Source of the DNA: Halichondria panicea | Lineage: Eukaryota > Porifera > Demospongiae > Suberitida > Halichondriidae | Assembly (NCBI RefSeq): GCF_963675165.1 | Contig: NC_087382.1 | Location: 1,736,001 to 1,800,000 of the forward strand | Length of the DNA: 64,000 nt | Direction: 5' to 3' | In this document: piece after piece, positions 16,870 to 29,843 of the stretch | How positions within the stretch are numbered: position 1 is the stretch's first letter | Layout of the letters: each line of letters starts with the position of its first letter | Made by a program: the position numbers and the translations under genes | The notes under the pieces: generated by a model | Told to the model about the DNA's origin: nothing | The model's input: only the letters and a program-made list of their open reading frames with translations | The model's database searches: none

Positions 16870-19800
16870 ATGAACAAGACAACGCTCTGTGCCTGTGTGC
16901 TAGTAGCCTGCACGATGACATTACTCCTGGGGCAAACACAAGGTGAGATATGAATGCATTTACGTAGAGCTATAAAAACAGTTGTATAAAATATTAAATT
17001 AACTATTAAGCCATTGATTGACTAGCTATATAGAGAGGGGACAATTCAGTAATCCCTTTGTGTTTTTTATTAGTCATTGATACTTTATAAACAAAATCAT
17101 TTGGTCAAGGATGAATTCACTTGTCATCAAATAAACACAACGTTCTCAAAATGTACACCATGGATATAAATGTTTAGATGTTAGTTAGTTAGTACCACAC
17201 ATATCGGTCAACGCATCCATTTAAGCTTATATAAGTATTCAGTATCATGCATTACTTGGTTGTTGAGGGTAGTAGCAGCGATTTGGCATCACCTAAAAAC
17301 AGTGTATAATTATTGGTATGACGTAATGGGTGTATCTATTAAAGCAATTTGTAGAACTGGGTAATTCTGGCAGAATCAACTTTTGTTGACACAATACACA
17401 AGCTAGTGATGTACGTGTCACAAGATGTGCTAAAAGTGTTTTTACATGGTAACTAGGACACGGGTGGCCTCTCCCACCTGTGAGCTGTGTGATAGTTTAG
17501 ATATGCCATCACTAATTGTCTCGTGGCGTATACTCAGCTGCCATTTTCTTTTTACACTGCGGCTCACTTCTATGACAGTTCTACAGTACACACATTTAGT
17601 CATGTGTACATTTATACTGTAACAACAGCAATAAAGGTGCCACTGTCATCTTAGTGAAATACTTTTAACTTGTTGAATATAAGGCGAGATATAAGTAGAT
17701 CGAGCTATATAAAACAGTTGTATAAAAATAACTAATTTTCCATTAATTTTATTGACTAGCTAGAATGGCAATAATCCTTTAGGTTTGGTTTCCAGCAAGT
17801 GCATTCGGACACACACAACGCCCCAGGTACTTGTTTTGAAAGGCTCAGTACAGTGTTATGGAAGGATATGTGTATGAGGTTTCACAACTGCAAATTCGCT
17901 CAAATTTGTTTCTTTAGAAGCGTATAATTATATGATATTTTGGTCTTGGAATGTTGAATAAATACATTTTAATAGCTAGGTCTCTACATTGCTCAAGTTT
18001 GGTATGAGGTGTGTGACATTTTAATCGGTCAATTATAAAATGTCGTGATAACAGCTGCAGTGTTTGGATACCTTATTAGCGTGGTGACCAACCCATGCTC
18101 TGAATCACACCTACACATGTACTGTACATTATGTATGTAGCGTACATGTATGTAGCATAAACCAGTCAGTGTGTGTGTGTGGGTGTATGTGTGTGTGTGT
18201 GTGCGTGTGTGTGCGTGCGTGTGTGCGTGCGTGTGCAGTGTGTGTGTGCGTTTGTGTGTGTGTGCGTGCGTGTGTGCGTGCGTGTGCGTGTGCGTGTGTG
18301 TGCAGTGTGTGTGTGCGTTTGTGTGTGTGGTCAATTTTTCACAGTACTTAGCCTTGCATTTTAATATTATAATAACTTTATTCTTATTAGGCTGCATGGT
18401 GATCTGAAGCATGCTCTACCCCTAAATTTGTTATTTGTGAAGCCATTTTTGCAAATGCCTGAATGTCTGTACACAACTTTTAATTGTCTAGTGGAGTGAC
18501 AACCACAACAGTGTGTCTAGGAGACCATTACATAATTTCCAGCTAGCTGCATGCAATACCGTATAGCGGGTATATTTCGAGGGTATAAATCATCGCGGAA
18601 TGACCGTTAGAAAGGTTTTCGCAGATTTAATATTCGCGGAATAGCAGCCTTTCTGCAGCATGCATGCATGTGATATTAAATTCGTGGGTATAAATGTTCG
18701 CGGTAGAGATGCTCGATCAGCGAAAACCACAACATTTATATCCACAAAATATACCCGCTATACGGTAGATGGTGGTAGTAATAAGGTCAATCGCTTGTTC
18801 CCACTGGCACGTTGATCAACATTTAAAATCATACGTGTACAACACATAATATCGTACTGAGTTCTAGCATACAGTGTTTGAGTATTACTAGAATATTTTA
18901 CGAGTGAAGAATGAGCCAAATCAGGACCCTTGGCGATCTAACTATTGCATTCTGGCAATACTAATTTATGTTTTGCGATTTTATTTTTGCGAATTGATCA
19001 ACCCTCCTCGCAAAACATTCTTAGACTAGTAATACTTCTAGTAATACAGTATTAGTAATATTAATATTACATTATTTCTAGTTAGTTTCTTCTACTTCTC
19101 TAGCAGTAACTTACACCATTATTAATTCTACACTGTGCACACACACACACACTAATTATATGACACACCAGAAACATTCTCTAATTTCCTGTGCACAATT
19201 ACACTGCCATAGCAACTTGGCTGGTTGAGCAATCATTTCCATTATTTCACGTTTTCCTCCCATACACTCTGCAGGGCAACCCCTGGGCACTTGCCGTTGT
19301 TCTAGTCCACTGTTTGATGACTGTATTAACGGTCGATGCAACGTCAACAAGTCGAGGACCTTTGGTTGTCGCATCACTCGCGAGTATTTTAGGACAGAGA
19401 ATGTCACTCGTGACTATTACTTCTGTCCGAGAGATGACATCGATTTTCTTATTAATTGTGGAGGGGGGATCACCCGTGAGACGCTCTTCACTAAGGTGCG
19501 TTGTTCGGTCATGTGATTGGTCATGTGATAGTGGCGTATGGTACGTACACGTACGTGGTAGGCTAGCGTTGGTGTTGTATGGCTTCTATAAAAAATTACG
19601 TTATTATTATTATTATTTACAGTTTCTTAGTAACAATGATGTGGAGATCTGCTGTACCAACGCGAGCAATTGCAACACTCGGCAGTTATTGGACAGCATC
19701 ACGATAACAGACCCCCCACCAACAAGTGAGTGTGATGATAGACCATAGATAGAGTAGCTATGGTGATACGTAGTCTAGTACTTACATGTACATTGTGTAT

Positions 19801-22800
19801 AATTACATGTGTAGGAGTATACATGATCATTATTATACGGAGGTATACCGTACATAGTAGCAGGTATATTTCGAGGGTATAAACTTTCGGGGAAATACCG
19901 TTAGAAAGGTTTTCGCGGAATAGCAGCCTTTCTGCAGCATGCATGCATGCGATATTAAATTTGTGGGTATAAATGTTCGCGGTAGATGCTTAATCAGTGA
20001 AAACCACGAACATTTATATCCTCGAAATATGAAATATACCCACAGTACAAAGTACAAGGTATACAGTACATGCATGTATGTATAGTGTGGCTGCAGCTGT
20101 TAGTTGGCATGCATAGCAGGGATGCGCCCACACTGGTCGGTGGTGGTGGTTGGTACTTACCACCTTTAGACAAAAACAACCACCTCATAGGCCTATGGTG
20201 GTACCACATAAAAGAGGCACATTTTGTGTGATGATTGATCTGAAGCCACCACTTAGTACATGTAGCAAGGTGTGGTGTGCATGTATATATCATACTATTG
20301 CCATTGATTCTACTCCTTCTTTGCAGCCTCCACTGCGCCTAGTACGGATGCCCCTCCCCCTCCCTATGCTATCGCCATCATCTCAGTGCTATCCTTGGTG
20401 GTGGTGCTCATAGTCACCATCATTGTGAGCATTCTCTGCATGCACTACGTTGTGTGCCCTCTACGCATCCGAGGATCCATTGCCGGTAAATTATACTACT
20501 TAACAGTGGAACCCCTCTATAACGGACACCTTTGGGGAACAATGTTTTGGCCTTTATACAGAGGTGGTCTTTGTTGAGAGGTTGTTTTTTACGCAAACTG
20601 TTCATTTGGGACCTGGGTGCCTGGCCGTTACATAGCAGCTGCATGGCCTTTATTCAGAGGTGGTTGTTAACATGGGGTTGCACTGTATTATAATGTATTG
20701 TTCGTAATGCCGTGAAATTTTCAAAGCACAATTTTTGAAGCACTAAGTACATTTCGTGGAATAATTTTATGGCCTCTAAAAGCATTTTGTTGAATAAATT
20801 TTATGGGTTGACATGCTTACCTGAAGCACTCCCAGGCCACGCCTTTAATCTTTGCACGTCATAGGAGATAATTAAATAACAATTTTCATGTACTGTAGGA
20901 TTGCTAATCACAAAAACAGCGAGAATTAAGCCCCTCGAAACCCCTCGAAAATTTCGTGCTATACAGTAGTTAGTTAGATTATGGACATGAGTTATTAAAA
21001 TAATATCAAGAGTCCATTATAAAAGAGAGAGAGTGTCAAACCCAGCATGGCCTTGCATCAGATGTATTCGGAAACGTGACTTCCTGTATGGTAACTGACC
21101 AATCAGAGCCGCCGCTCAATAATGTTATTGACAAATAGTCGTTATTGCTCTCAGACAGGAAGTAGGAAGTCAGGTTACTCTATATCTATATTATAGACTC
21201 TTGCTGTTATAGTGTCCCAAAGAGCCCAGGGGCTGAGGGACACTATATCACATGATACCTCATGCCCATGATCTAATATTAATTTATTTAGGCTCCATTT
21301 TTCAATGAGTAACTAGAACTAGCAACATTACATCATTCGTATCCTAGCAATCTATATGGTATACTATTATATAGCTCATAGTTCCCTGCTCAACTGCTTA
21401 AACACACTCAAGTGGTCTAATTCTGTGCGTGCGTGTGTGTGTGTGTGTGTTTGTGTGTTGACTGCACCCCCTCCCCCCACAGGCACGCCCACAGTCACAC
21501 TGACGCTAGACTCTGGCTCGTACGGAGAGGCGAGTCTTAACGAGCTGCTGGACGATTCTGGCAGTGGATCTGGACTACCTCTCCTTGTCCAGCGCTCTAT
21601 AGCAGGGCAGGTGGGTGTGGTTAGAGAGTGTGGTCTGGTAGAATACAGCAGGGATGTGCCCACACTGGTTGGTGGTGGTGGTGGTGGTTGGTACTAAGGC
21701 TTAAAGTTGTGCAGTGTTGAATAGATATTGAAACAGCCACCACTTTGAAAATGTTGGGCACATCATGATTATAAGAAGTTTTATCGACCACTGCTGCAGG
21801 CTACTTCAAACTAATGTTACAGCTCAACCATCTCAGCTAGTTTATTATTTTTATTGAGGTTCCAATCTTCTGTTAATTGTGTCGGTAATTTTAGATTGTA
21901 CCTTAACTCTCTCTATTACTGCCGCATGTAGGTGACACTACACGAACTGATTGGGAAGGGACGTTTCGGTGAAGTCTGGAAAGGCAGTCTAAAAGGAGAT
22001 GAAGTTGGTGTCAAAATATTCCATCCTCGCGAAGAAGCATCATGGTTCCACGAAGTTGAAATATATCAAACCTGTCTTCTGCGTCACCCAAATATTCTGA
22101 GATTTATTGCTGCTGACAATAAAGACACGGGCATGCAAACGCAGCTTTGGCTGATAACCGAGTTTTGTGAATATGGATCTCTGTATGATCTACTCATACA
22201 GAAAACCTTCAGTGAAGAGCTTATGTTGAGGCTATCCTATACTGCAGCGTGTGGCATGGACCATCTACATACCGAGATTACTGGCACGGAACGGACACAG
22301 AGCAAACCAGCGATTGCTCATCGCGATCTGAAGAGTCGAAATATTCTCGTCAAGAGCGATTTTTCGTGTTGTATTGCAGACCTCGGTTTGTCGTTACGAT
22401 ATAATCGATGTAACGACAGCATCGAAGACCCGCCCACTAAACGAGTGGGAACGAAACGATATCTCGCTCCCGAGATAATCGACGAATCCATTTGCTTCAA
22501 GAATTTCGCGTCTTATAAAACGGCCGATATGTATTCGTTTGGACTTGTTCTGTGGGAGATAGCGAGGAGAGGGGAGTGTGGAGGTATGTGTGGGCGTGTG
22601 TGTGAAGTGTGTAGCGAGGAGAGGGGAGTGTGGAGGTATGTGTGGGCGTGTGTGTAGCGAAGAGAAGGGAGTGTGGAGGTATGCGTGGGCGTGTGTGTGA
22701 AGCGTGTAGCGAGGAGAAGGGAGTGTGGATGTATGTGTGGGCGTGTGTGTGTGTGTGTGAAGCGTGTACTAGTTGCTTACTGTGTGGTCCTCATTTTTGT

Positions 22801-23973
22801 CCTGTAAAATGCATTTTCAAGCCCTCTATAAATGCTATCACTTGACCTACTGTATAAGATTGCCTAATGTACTTATAGTACTAGCCTAAAATTATTTTGA
22901 GGAGTTTACTAGTGCATGCTTTGTCTGGGTATGTGTGTTACTTGGCAACTAATCTGATTAGACTGAGATAGAATGCAGTTGGCAGACAGCACTAATTCAG
23001 TACATAGCCATGCAGCGGTTTATTTGGGTCTAAGATGTTTGCCAGTGCTGGTCTTTGGTGTATGTGCTTACTAGATTAAAGTCTATTTGTATTGAGTTTG
23101 ACCTTCATAAATTTGTCATAACTTGTCATACTTTACTGAAATTCGAAGTTTCATATACCATTGGATTCTTTGTTAAAAACCGCTTCTATCTATATGCCTC
23201 GAACCAGCTAAAAGTTAGACATTTTCCATGTAGAAGTCCCAGGTAAACTTGTCCACCACATAAAGCATAAATGAAGCCATAATTGACCACATAACTTCCG
23301 GGGTTGAACTCACCGCAAATAGACTTTTAGTGTAAATATTAGAGTGACCTTTTATATATTTAGGGAGTTCTGGTGATCCAATTTCAAGTGATTTTCTGAA
23401 TTTCTGAAAGCACAAGACCACCACACACACACACCACACACACACCCACCTCACACCCACACACACAGGTGATGCTGAAGAGGCTGAGCTACCGTATTTT
23501 GAAGTGCTCCCTATCGATCCTTCGTTTGATGATGTCAAGAAAGTTGTGGTAGTTGAGAAAAAACGACCAGCCTTCCCAAACAGGTGGAGCGGATCTGGGG
23601 TGAGTGGGTGTGTGTGTGAGTGAGTGAGTGTGTGGATGGGTGGGTGTGTGTGTGGGTGGTGAGGGGTTCAAAGTTCTGTAGCTACTTGAATTTCAATAGA
23701 AGATACCACTAGAAAATGATGCTGGTGAAAAACCTAAATCAGCATAGCAAGGATCGTGATGGCATACAAGTACTGGTATTATCATAAAAGGCAGTAAAAG
23801 ACATTATTATTATCATTGTCCTCCCCCGGCCACAGACCCATCGTGCTCTGAGCCGCATCATTGAGCAGTGTTGGCATGACAGCTGTGAGGCCAGATTGAC
23901 ATCACTGAGAGTCAAGAAGAGCCTCGGGACACTCTGCAAGAGTGAGAAGGGGAAGAAAGAAGAACAGTCTTGA
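16870..23973 (+). CDS. TGF-beta superfamily type I receptor kinase (receptor C), join 16870..16942, 19275..19495, 19623..19725, 20327..20485, 21483..21610, 21932..22583, 23469..23599, 23836..23973
   Basis: Eight exons join in phase to 534 residues. Order: signal peptide ([21 protein letters not shown]); Cys-rich ectodomain over two exons ending CCTNASNCN; a membrane segment in exon 4 ([20 protein letters not shown]); a canonical GS box in exon 5 ([19 protein letters not shown]); and a kinase from exon 6. Kinase marks are GKGRFGEV, the lysine in VGVKIF (Gly replaces the usual Ala), [13 protein letters not shown] (the DLG form typical of many type I receptors), GTKRYLAPE, and a C-lobe ending [21 protein letters not shown]. 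The loop [11 protein letters not shown] before LWLI closely resembles the TGF-beta/activin-class L45 loop, predicting SMAD2/3-type signalling (inference). It is transcribed divergently from receptor B. The 2.3 kb intron 1 holds a MITE and repeats. Confidence 0.93.
18557..18767. repeat. Foldback MITE, TACCGTATAGCGGG family
   Basis: Ends TACCGTATAGCGGGTATATT and CCCGCTATACGGTA are inverted; about 211 bases, in receptor C intron 1. Confidence 0.85.
19846..20060. repeat. Foldback MITE, degenerate TACCGTATAGCGGG family
   Basis: Shares GTATATTTCGAGGGTATAAA and the internal TTTCTGCAGCATGCATGCAT with the copy at 18557-18767. Its termini have drifted. Confidence 0.65.
20112..20240. repeat. MITE-like repeat beginning GATG(T/C)GCCCACACTGGT
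   Basis: A GATGCGCCCACACTGGTCGG start and the CACCTCATAGGCC core match copies at about 21650-21770 and 33830-33961. Pieces also occur near 6655 and 7140. Confidence 0.5.
20504..20692. mobile_element. Small pogo/Tigger-like TIR element
   Basis: The left end ACAGTGGAACCCC and the right end GGGGTTGCACTGT are inverted with one mismatch region. An internal CCTTTAT-CAGAGGTGG repeat occurs twice. It lies just after the receptor C membrane exon. Confidence 0.55.
20706..20966. repeat. Foldback MITE, second family
   Basis: The right end CGAAAATTTCGTGCTATAC matches the element at 6391-6626; the left end GCCGTGAAATTTTCAAAG is a decayed inverse. Confidence 0.65.
22567..22771 (+). repeat. Minisatellite that multiplies an exon end and its splice donor
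   Basis: A unit of about 43-52 bases (AGGAGAGGGGAGTGTGGAGG then TATGTGTGGGCGTG) occurs about four times. The first unit contains the true end of the receptor C kinase exon and its GTATGT donor; later units repeat both. Confidence 0.85.
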
Positions 23974-24705
23974 GCATAACTAACTATTGTTTGTCTGTCT
24001 GTCTGTCTGTCATCTATCTTCAAACAGTGTCTGTATTATTATTCAATCAGTTACTGTCCCTGTAATTATATATATACCACTGTGAATTATATCATGTTTG
24101 TGTCTCCCTGCATGTGTATATTATGTGATGTGCTTTTATTTTAGGCTGTACATTTGTGTCTCCAACGTGCCTCCAACTTGAGGGCTACTTATAATTATAT
24201 TAATTACAAGTGCAAAAAACATTTTGTGAAAAATTGGGAAGAGTATAGTATAGGGTTGGAAGAGCATGTGCACTGAAAGAACATATGTGGGTGTGCATGC
24301 ATGCATGTGTGGGTGGCCTGGTGAGGGGCTTCAAATTAGTTTCTGTAGTTATGGTCGATAAGAATTAAGTTTAGGGTACACGTATATATATATATATAAT
24401 TATACCCAATTTCACTTTAGTTTAGGGTTCAAATTAAGCTATAAAATATTCATAATAATAATCTATTGGGGCGGCGCGCATATACAGTTACTACGTAATT
24501 TACGAGGGGAAAAATACAGAATATTTGAGCACGTCATTTGTGGATAAGTGACTGCTGCTTGCACTGCAGGTAAGCAAGGTCACTTCATTCGGTGGATTAT
24601 TCGTGATCAGACCTTCAACCACGAAAACCACTCCAGGAAAATTATCTATGCCATGGCATGTGCACTGCGCAGCTAGGTAACTTAAGCCTATGTCAGGATT
24701 TGTCT
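23974..24705. other. Spacer downstream of receptor C
   Basis: AT-rich, with short CTGT and TA repeats and no convincing gene. At 24672-24710 it carries AGGTAACTTAAGCCTATGTC, which recurs inverted near 26725-26800. That suggests an older outer inverted repeat around the elements at 24711-26398. Confidence 0.5.
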
Positions 24706-24710
24706 AGCCT

Positions 24711-26398
24711 CGATTCCAGGCCGCGAAGAGAACGGCGGCCTGGTATACTTTTTTTTTTTTTTTTTTTTAATGATGAAACATGTGATGACAAAGTGAGTGA
24801 GGCCAAAGTGGGGGCAGAATAAATTAAAATAAATTAAGATATAAAAATGACTAAGTGAGTCCATCTAGAGCAGGAGACAGAGTGGGGGGGCTCTGTGAAT
24901 CAGCATATAGACGCATTGCCCCGCCACAAAGCCAAGCTGACTCTGCCGAAGAGGTGTTTAGTTGTGTCCGTATCTCGGTCGGCACCTGATCGGAGACGAA
25001 TCGATCTGCCGATGGCTTGAATCGTCGAGATGAAATCCTCGGCCAGACCTCCAAGAGTTTCAGCGACAAGAGGGACACACGTCAGACCTGCATTGCGGCA
25101 GTTCTGAAGGTTAGAAGCCAGCTTGCGCTGGACTCCCACTTAGAGAGCGTGCATGGCCCTGCATGGGTATGCGCAGCTACTGACAGTGTGAGGGGCTGGA
25201 GAGGAGAGATAACGTGGACGTCGAGAGCGGCTGGACGGCCGTTGGACCAATTGGGGAGAAGGACGTCCGCAGGGCGAGCACTAGACTCTGCAATAAGGCC
25301 TGGAGTTTCTGAATGGAGGGGCCCAGAGCGGCAGATTGAGCGGCCTTGAAGACCACGTCTCTAATGGCGTTGTGACGACTGATACGGTCGCTATTGCCCC
25401 CGCAGCCCACCTGCATGGTGGTCACCGAAGTGAAGTACATGCATGATTTTCTAAGTAAGTACATGATTTTCTAAATAAGTATACATGATTTTCTAAGTTG
25501 GATATAGAACACTTCCTTTAGCCAATCAAATTGCAGTATTTATGGCAAACATGATCTAATTATTAGTATACGGTTTATTTTACTGACAGTATCCACAAAT
25601 ACACGGATTACCCCTTTTTGAGGATACTACAACCAGCCCTTTGGGCTTCTAAATCACGTATAGAAACTTCCTAAACAGTGTCTAACTATTATTTAGTATA
25701 CGGTTTATTTTACTGACAGTAACGGACATGAAGTATTGTGCAAAGATGACCGAGTTCTTACGCCCTTTATTGTATCAAGCCAAGTCTCTACTTAATGACA
25801 CCCTACACTATAAGGCTACAGATGTTATAGGAAAGGCATGATGTGTTCCTGTGGGTCCCCTGATGAGGCTGTGGTAATATGGACCAGGCAAGTCTTCTGC
25901 TACTAAATCTTGCCTTTATGTTCGACAGGAAGTCATTGCTGAAGATAAAGAAGCTAATGATTACTCCTGAAAGCTTTTAATTCGACACTCAGGAAGTTTA
26001 ATATTCACTCAAGATCTACTGATGTATTAAAGAGTCAACCACTCTTCCTAGCTGGCAGCTCTACTGTCTGGGAGGCCTTCTTGAACTGTCTCTTTGATAA
26101 ACAGAGCTAGAAGAAGCAACACTGCTGCAGCATAATTATTCTACTTTGATTAGTGTCTCTAAAAGCTGCCATTGTGGTCACATTGTCATACGTATTCTTC
26201 CTTTTTGTAACTTTGTCCCGTTTTTTTACTTGCACGTCAGAATCGCTACGAGCTTCCACCAGAGTTTCCTCTGGCTTCACCCTATTCAGGCATAGTTCAC
26301 AATTTGTATGATGAAATTGTTGTCAATTATTTCGCGCATGCGCATACAAGGTATACCAGGCCGCCTTTCTCTTCGCGGCCTGGAATCTAGGCTAGGAT
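24711..26398. mobile_element. TIR element with TAGCCTCGATTCCAGGCC ends and a captured retrotransposon piece
   Basis: The left end (TAGCCTCGATTCCAGGCCGC, reaching GGCGGCCTGGTATAC) is inverted at the right end (GTATACCAGGCCGCC to GGCCTGGAATCTAGGCTA). AGGATTTGTC lies directly left of the element, right of it, and right of the adjacent palindrome, as expected for nested insertions with a roughly 10-bp target duplication. It holds a decayed retrotransposon endonuclease-like frame (24851-25464), three copies of a TACATGATTTTCTAAG unit (25437-25498) and two GTATACGGTTTATTTTACTG copies. No transposase is recognised. Confidence 0.65.
24851..25464 (-). pseudogene. Fragment of retrotransposon C-terminal endonuclease-like domain
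   Basis: On the minus strand one frame reads VGCGGNSDRISRHNAIRDVV, and a shifted frame continues VPLVAETLGGLAEDFI and FGRVSLALWRGNASI. This Cys/His then RHN...RD pattern followed by a helical end resembles the C-terminal part of non-LTR retrotransposon polyproteins common in marine invertebrates. At least one frameshift separates the parts. The family name is not certain. Confidence 0.55.
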
Positions 26399-26403
26399 TT
26401 GTC

Positions 26404-26461
26404 TAGCCTCGAATCCACGCCGATTAAAATACGTATTTTAATTGGCGTGGATTCGAGGCTA
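26404..26461. repeat. 58-bp near-perfect palindrome
   Basis: TAGCCTCGAATCCACGCCGA and its inverse flank an AT-rich centre around ACGT. It sits between two copies of AGGATTTGTC, so it looks like a miniature insertion next to the larger element. Confidence 0.85.
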
Positions 26462-26602
26462 GGATTTGTCTTGCTGAATTATGTAACACGCTGATAAGCA
26501 GCTATGAATAATCATTTTATTCTATGAATATTATTATACTGATGACTGATGTGGGTGTTAACCAATTTTACCCTATTCAACTTAGCCTCGATCCCGTGCA
26601 GG

Positions 26603-26671
26603 CCGATCCGTCTCCAATTGAACGCTAGGTGGCGACCTGGCGACCTAGCGTTCAATTGGAGACGGATCGGC
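26603..26671. repeat. Long hairpin with GACCTAGCGTTCAATTGG arms
   Basis: CCGATCCGTCTCCAATTGAA and its inverse face each other across a short GGCGACC spacer. A further direct copy of GGCGACCTAGCGTTCAATTG follows at about 26678-26698. Confidence 0.8.
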
Positions 26672-26699
26672 CTGGGATGGCGACCTAGCGTTCAATTGG

Positions 26700-27460
26700 G
26701 CTGCAACTATAGTTTCAGCGAAGACAAATCCTGACATAAGCTTGAAACCCGACCTCCCATCAGGGACGGTCGGGCTCCGCCCAACTAGTAACTTAGCTAT
26801 TTAACTGCATGGAAAACAGGTCCTAGATAGTTAAGGTCTCGTCAGTGGTTTTTAATGACTTCATTGCGCTAGAAATTTTGCATTTACATAATAGGAAATT
26901 TAGGGCTAGTAGAACCCTCACTATACGTTCAGGATACTACAACCATGCAGCCCTTTGGGCTTCTAAATCATGTAGAAACTTCAAGAGTGCATACTAAATT
27001 ATTACTAGTATACACACGATCCTTGCCAGAACGCTCGGAAAGGGTCAAATTTTCTGCTGATTTGGCTCACTCGCAAAGGTTTTTTCGCCCACAAAATATT
27101 CTAGTAATACGGTATTCAACTTGAGTGTATATAATTATAATTATTATACAAACTTCAGTGTGTGTGTGTGTGTGGATTTTGAGAGTTATTATATTAAAAC
27201 CAATTTTATACTTTGTAGCTTCCTATAAGTACTATCACATAGACTTTAGTTCTTGTTCAGAGCTAATAAGCTTGTAGCTAAGCCGCAAATAGTTATGATG
27301 TCATAATGAGGAGGTGTGGCTTCCTGTCTCAAATTTTCCGGCGCTCCGCGACGGGGCAGTCCCATTTGGGTGATGCTTTGCACCACCCAAGTGGCCCCCC
27401 AACCTTTTTAACTGTTCCTACTCCACTGAGCAAGACATTATTAAAATTCCACTCACCAGA
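26700..27460. other. Repeat-rich spacer
   Basis: Contains a copy of GGATACTACAACCATGCAGC (also near 25621) and a repeat related to 18880-19030 around 27000-27115. No gene is supported. Confidence 0.5.
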
Positions 27461-29299
27461 GGGTTTCTCCCAGTGAAGACGCTGTACTTGTTGAGAGTCT
27501 CCTTCAGACAGCTGTAAGTTCCCTCAGTCTCACTCCTCCACGTCTCAAGGGCCTGGACCACCTTCTGTCTGGGACTGACGCAGAATATTGACATTAGAAG
27601 CTCGAGATTGGCTCAGGATTTTTCTGCACAAGAAAATACTGTTTGGATCGGAAATTTGCTTAGTAAAATAAGAAATGAAAGCATTTGAAATTTGATCATC
27701 TTTCATAATTCTCGTAACTGTGAATATACTGTAGAGTGTTGAGGTCCAAACCAGCGTACGGCTCAAACTGGAGAAGGCGTTTCAGAGAAAGAGCTCGATG
27801 AATAGATTTCACAGCTTCTTTTTGAGAGATGACAGCTACAGCAAAATCTCTAACACTAAACAGAGTGAGCTCTGAGGAAGGTTTTAGACGAACTGAAAAC
27901 TTCCAGTGGATTGATCAGATTCCACAACTACAATATTGGGACAAACATGCATCTTTCACCGTTTTGAGAATTTTATTAACTACCTTGGAGCGATGGGCAA
28001 GGCTCTCAGGTTTAAGAGTTTCAGATCGCATTTTGAGGATGACAGACTTATCGCTAAAAAGCTCGAGGTGTGCGGTGATCCCATCATTGTTGCACCAGCA
28101 GATCCCACTCTTCCATATGGAGCAGAATTTTTGAAGAGAAGGGTTTTTTGTGCTGATCTTTTTGGAAGGAGCAAGGCAAAAAGTGAACACTATAGCCTCA
28201 GAATAAGAATCTGAAAACTTCGTGGATCAAAGAATTGGATGTCTTGTGCACATTCGAGTATCCATCCAAAGTGGTAGCTCATGGAAGAGTCTTCCTCCCA
28301 CATACGCTCGGGAGTTTCTATCCTGATAAGCCCGGGAAAGAAGAGGTAGCGAGTGTCGTCTAGGTCTTGCTCCATCTTCTGAATGTACTCTAGAACTTGC
28401 TTGTCTTTGATCTCAAAGCACAGCTCTAAATGTATCATGAAGGCAATCAGCATATCAATGTCGTAGCTCTTAAAAGCTTCAGCAAATTTGGACAAAGGCA
28501 CCACTCCAGTACTTTAGGCGAGATCACAGTGCTGCCGAAAGTGCTCAGGAGCAAACACTGTCCCAGTGACATCAGAGAGAAATTTGTTGAGTCACAAATC
28601 AGAAATGAATTTTCAGGTGAGGATTCGTTTTGAAGAAATAGCAGCAGACCAGTTTTGCTTAGCTGGTCACAGATGTCAACTAGATGGGTGTGGGTGGTTG
28701 GAATGAACGAAAGAATGTTCGTCATTTTCTTTGACCCGTGTGTTTGCTCAAGATTGCTATATGTATTCGCTTTTGGAACAACATTCAATGAAACTGCAAG
28801 GTCATCTTTGAAGTTTTCAGCAAGGTAGATGTAAAAAGGTGAGCATTCAGGCTGATGGTTTCTGGAGAGCGGAGAATAGCAGAGCTTTTCTGAATCTGTT
28901 TTCTTGCTTTTATCATCTGAATCAGCAAGTGGCAATCCATTGGAATGAACCCTGTTAATTCAAATTTCGGAAATTTCTTGATAATGGGGGCAAAGATGCT
29001 CTTTTTGGCTCGTGGATCTTTTCCCATTGCCGTTATCTGGTCGGCATGGCTATCAAATACTATCACGTGTGCTTTGCCTTTCAGATTGGTGCACTGGTTT
29101 TGGACGAGGGTCAACCAACGATATACATGGAATCAATAATCGCCTGCTCACTTTCTATACAAGCTTAGCACAGAGGATAATAATGGGTGGTGAGGTTTGA
29201 ACAGCATTCTCCAGAATGGCACAGTGGCTCGTGTAAAACTCTTTCTGCATGGCCAGCAAGATCAAAGTAGATGATTCTACCAAACTCTTTGGTGTATCC

Positions 29300-29843
29300 A
29301 ACTAGAAAAACATTTGCAATGTGAAAAATTGCTAGGATTGGCCAGGGGAACCACAAAAAAGCGTGGGAACAAGAAATCAGACGAGAGCATAACTCCAATC
29401 CGTTACAACGTCAATCACATGTACTGGTAGTTTTCCCATGTTTTCCATGTTCCAATATATACCGCTATCACACAATTTTTACTGGTGGGGTGATGACCAA
29501 TCCCTATAATATTTATTATACATCCATTTTGGAATGTGGGGTACATAATCATGATGATTTGTGATGAATTGATGTTCCTGCAGTGTTGATCATGAGCACA
29601 GGTATACAGCGTAGTAACATGCACGGACCGTACTGGTGACCTGCATGGAATGATGTGGTGGATGGAAGCTGATAGATGGATCTGGAACACAGTCTATTAT
29701 TTAATATACTATGTATTGTACATGTTCATGACGTTGTAACGGATTGGAGTTATGCTCTCGTCTGATTTCTTGTTCCCACGCTTTTTTGTGGTTCCCCTGG
29801 CCAATCCTAGCAATTTTTCACATTGCAAATGTTTTTCTAGTTG
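29300..29843. repeat. Inverted duplication, about 110-bp arms around a 320-bp spacer
   Basis: 29300-29411 and 29735-29843 are nearly identical in opposite orientation; for example CCAACTAGAAAAACATTTGC at the left is inverted at the right. The left arm belongs to the Roc-COR pseudogene, so the right arm is an inverted copy of gene sequence. Confidence 0.85.

Noticed and set aside
18029-18412. Frames with Cys/Val and His/Thr repeats
   Set aside because: TG/CG-rich microsatellite in receptor C intron 1, no coding signal.
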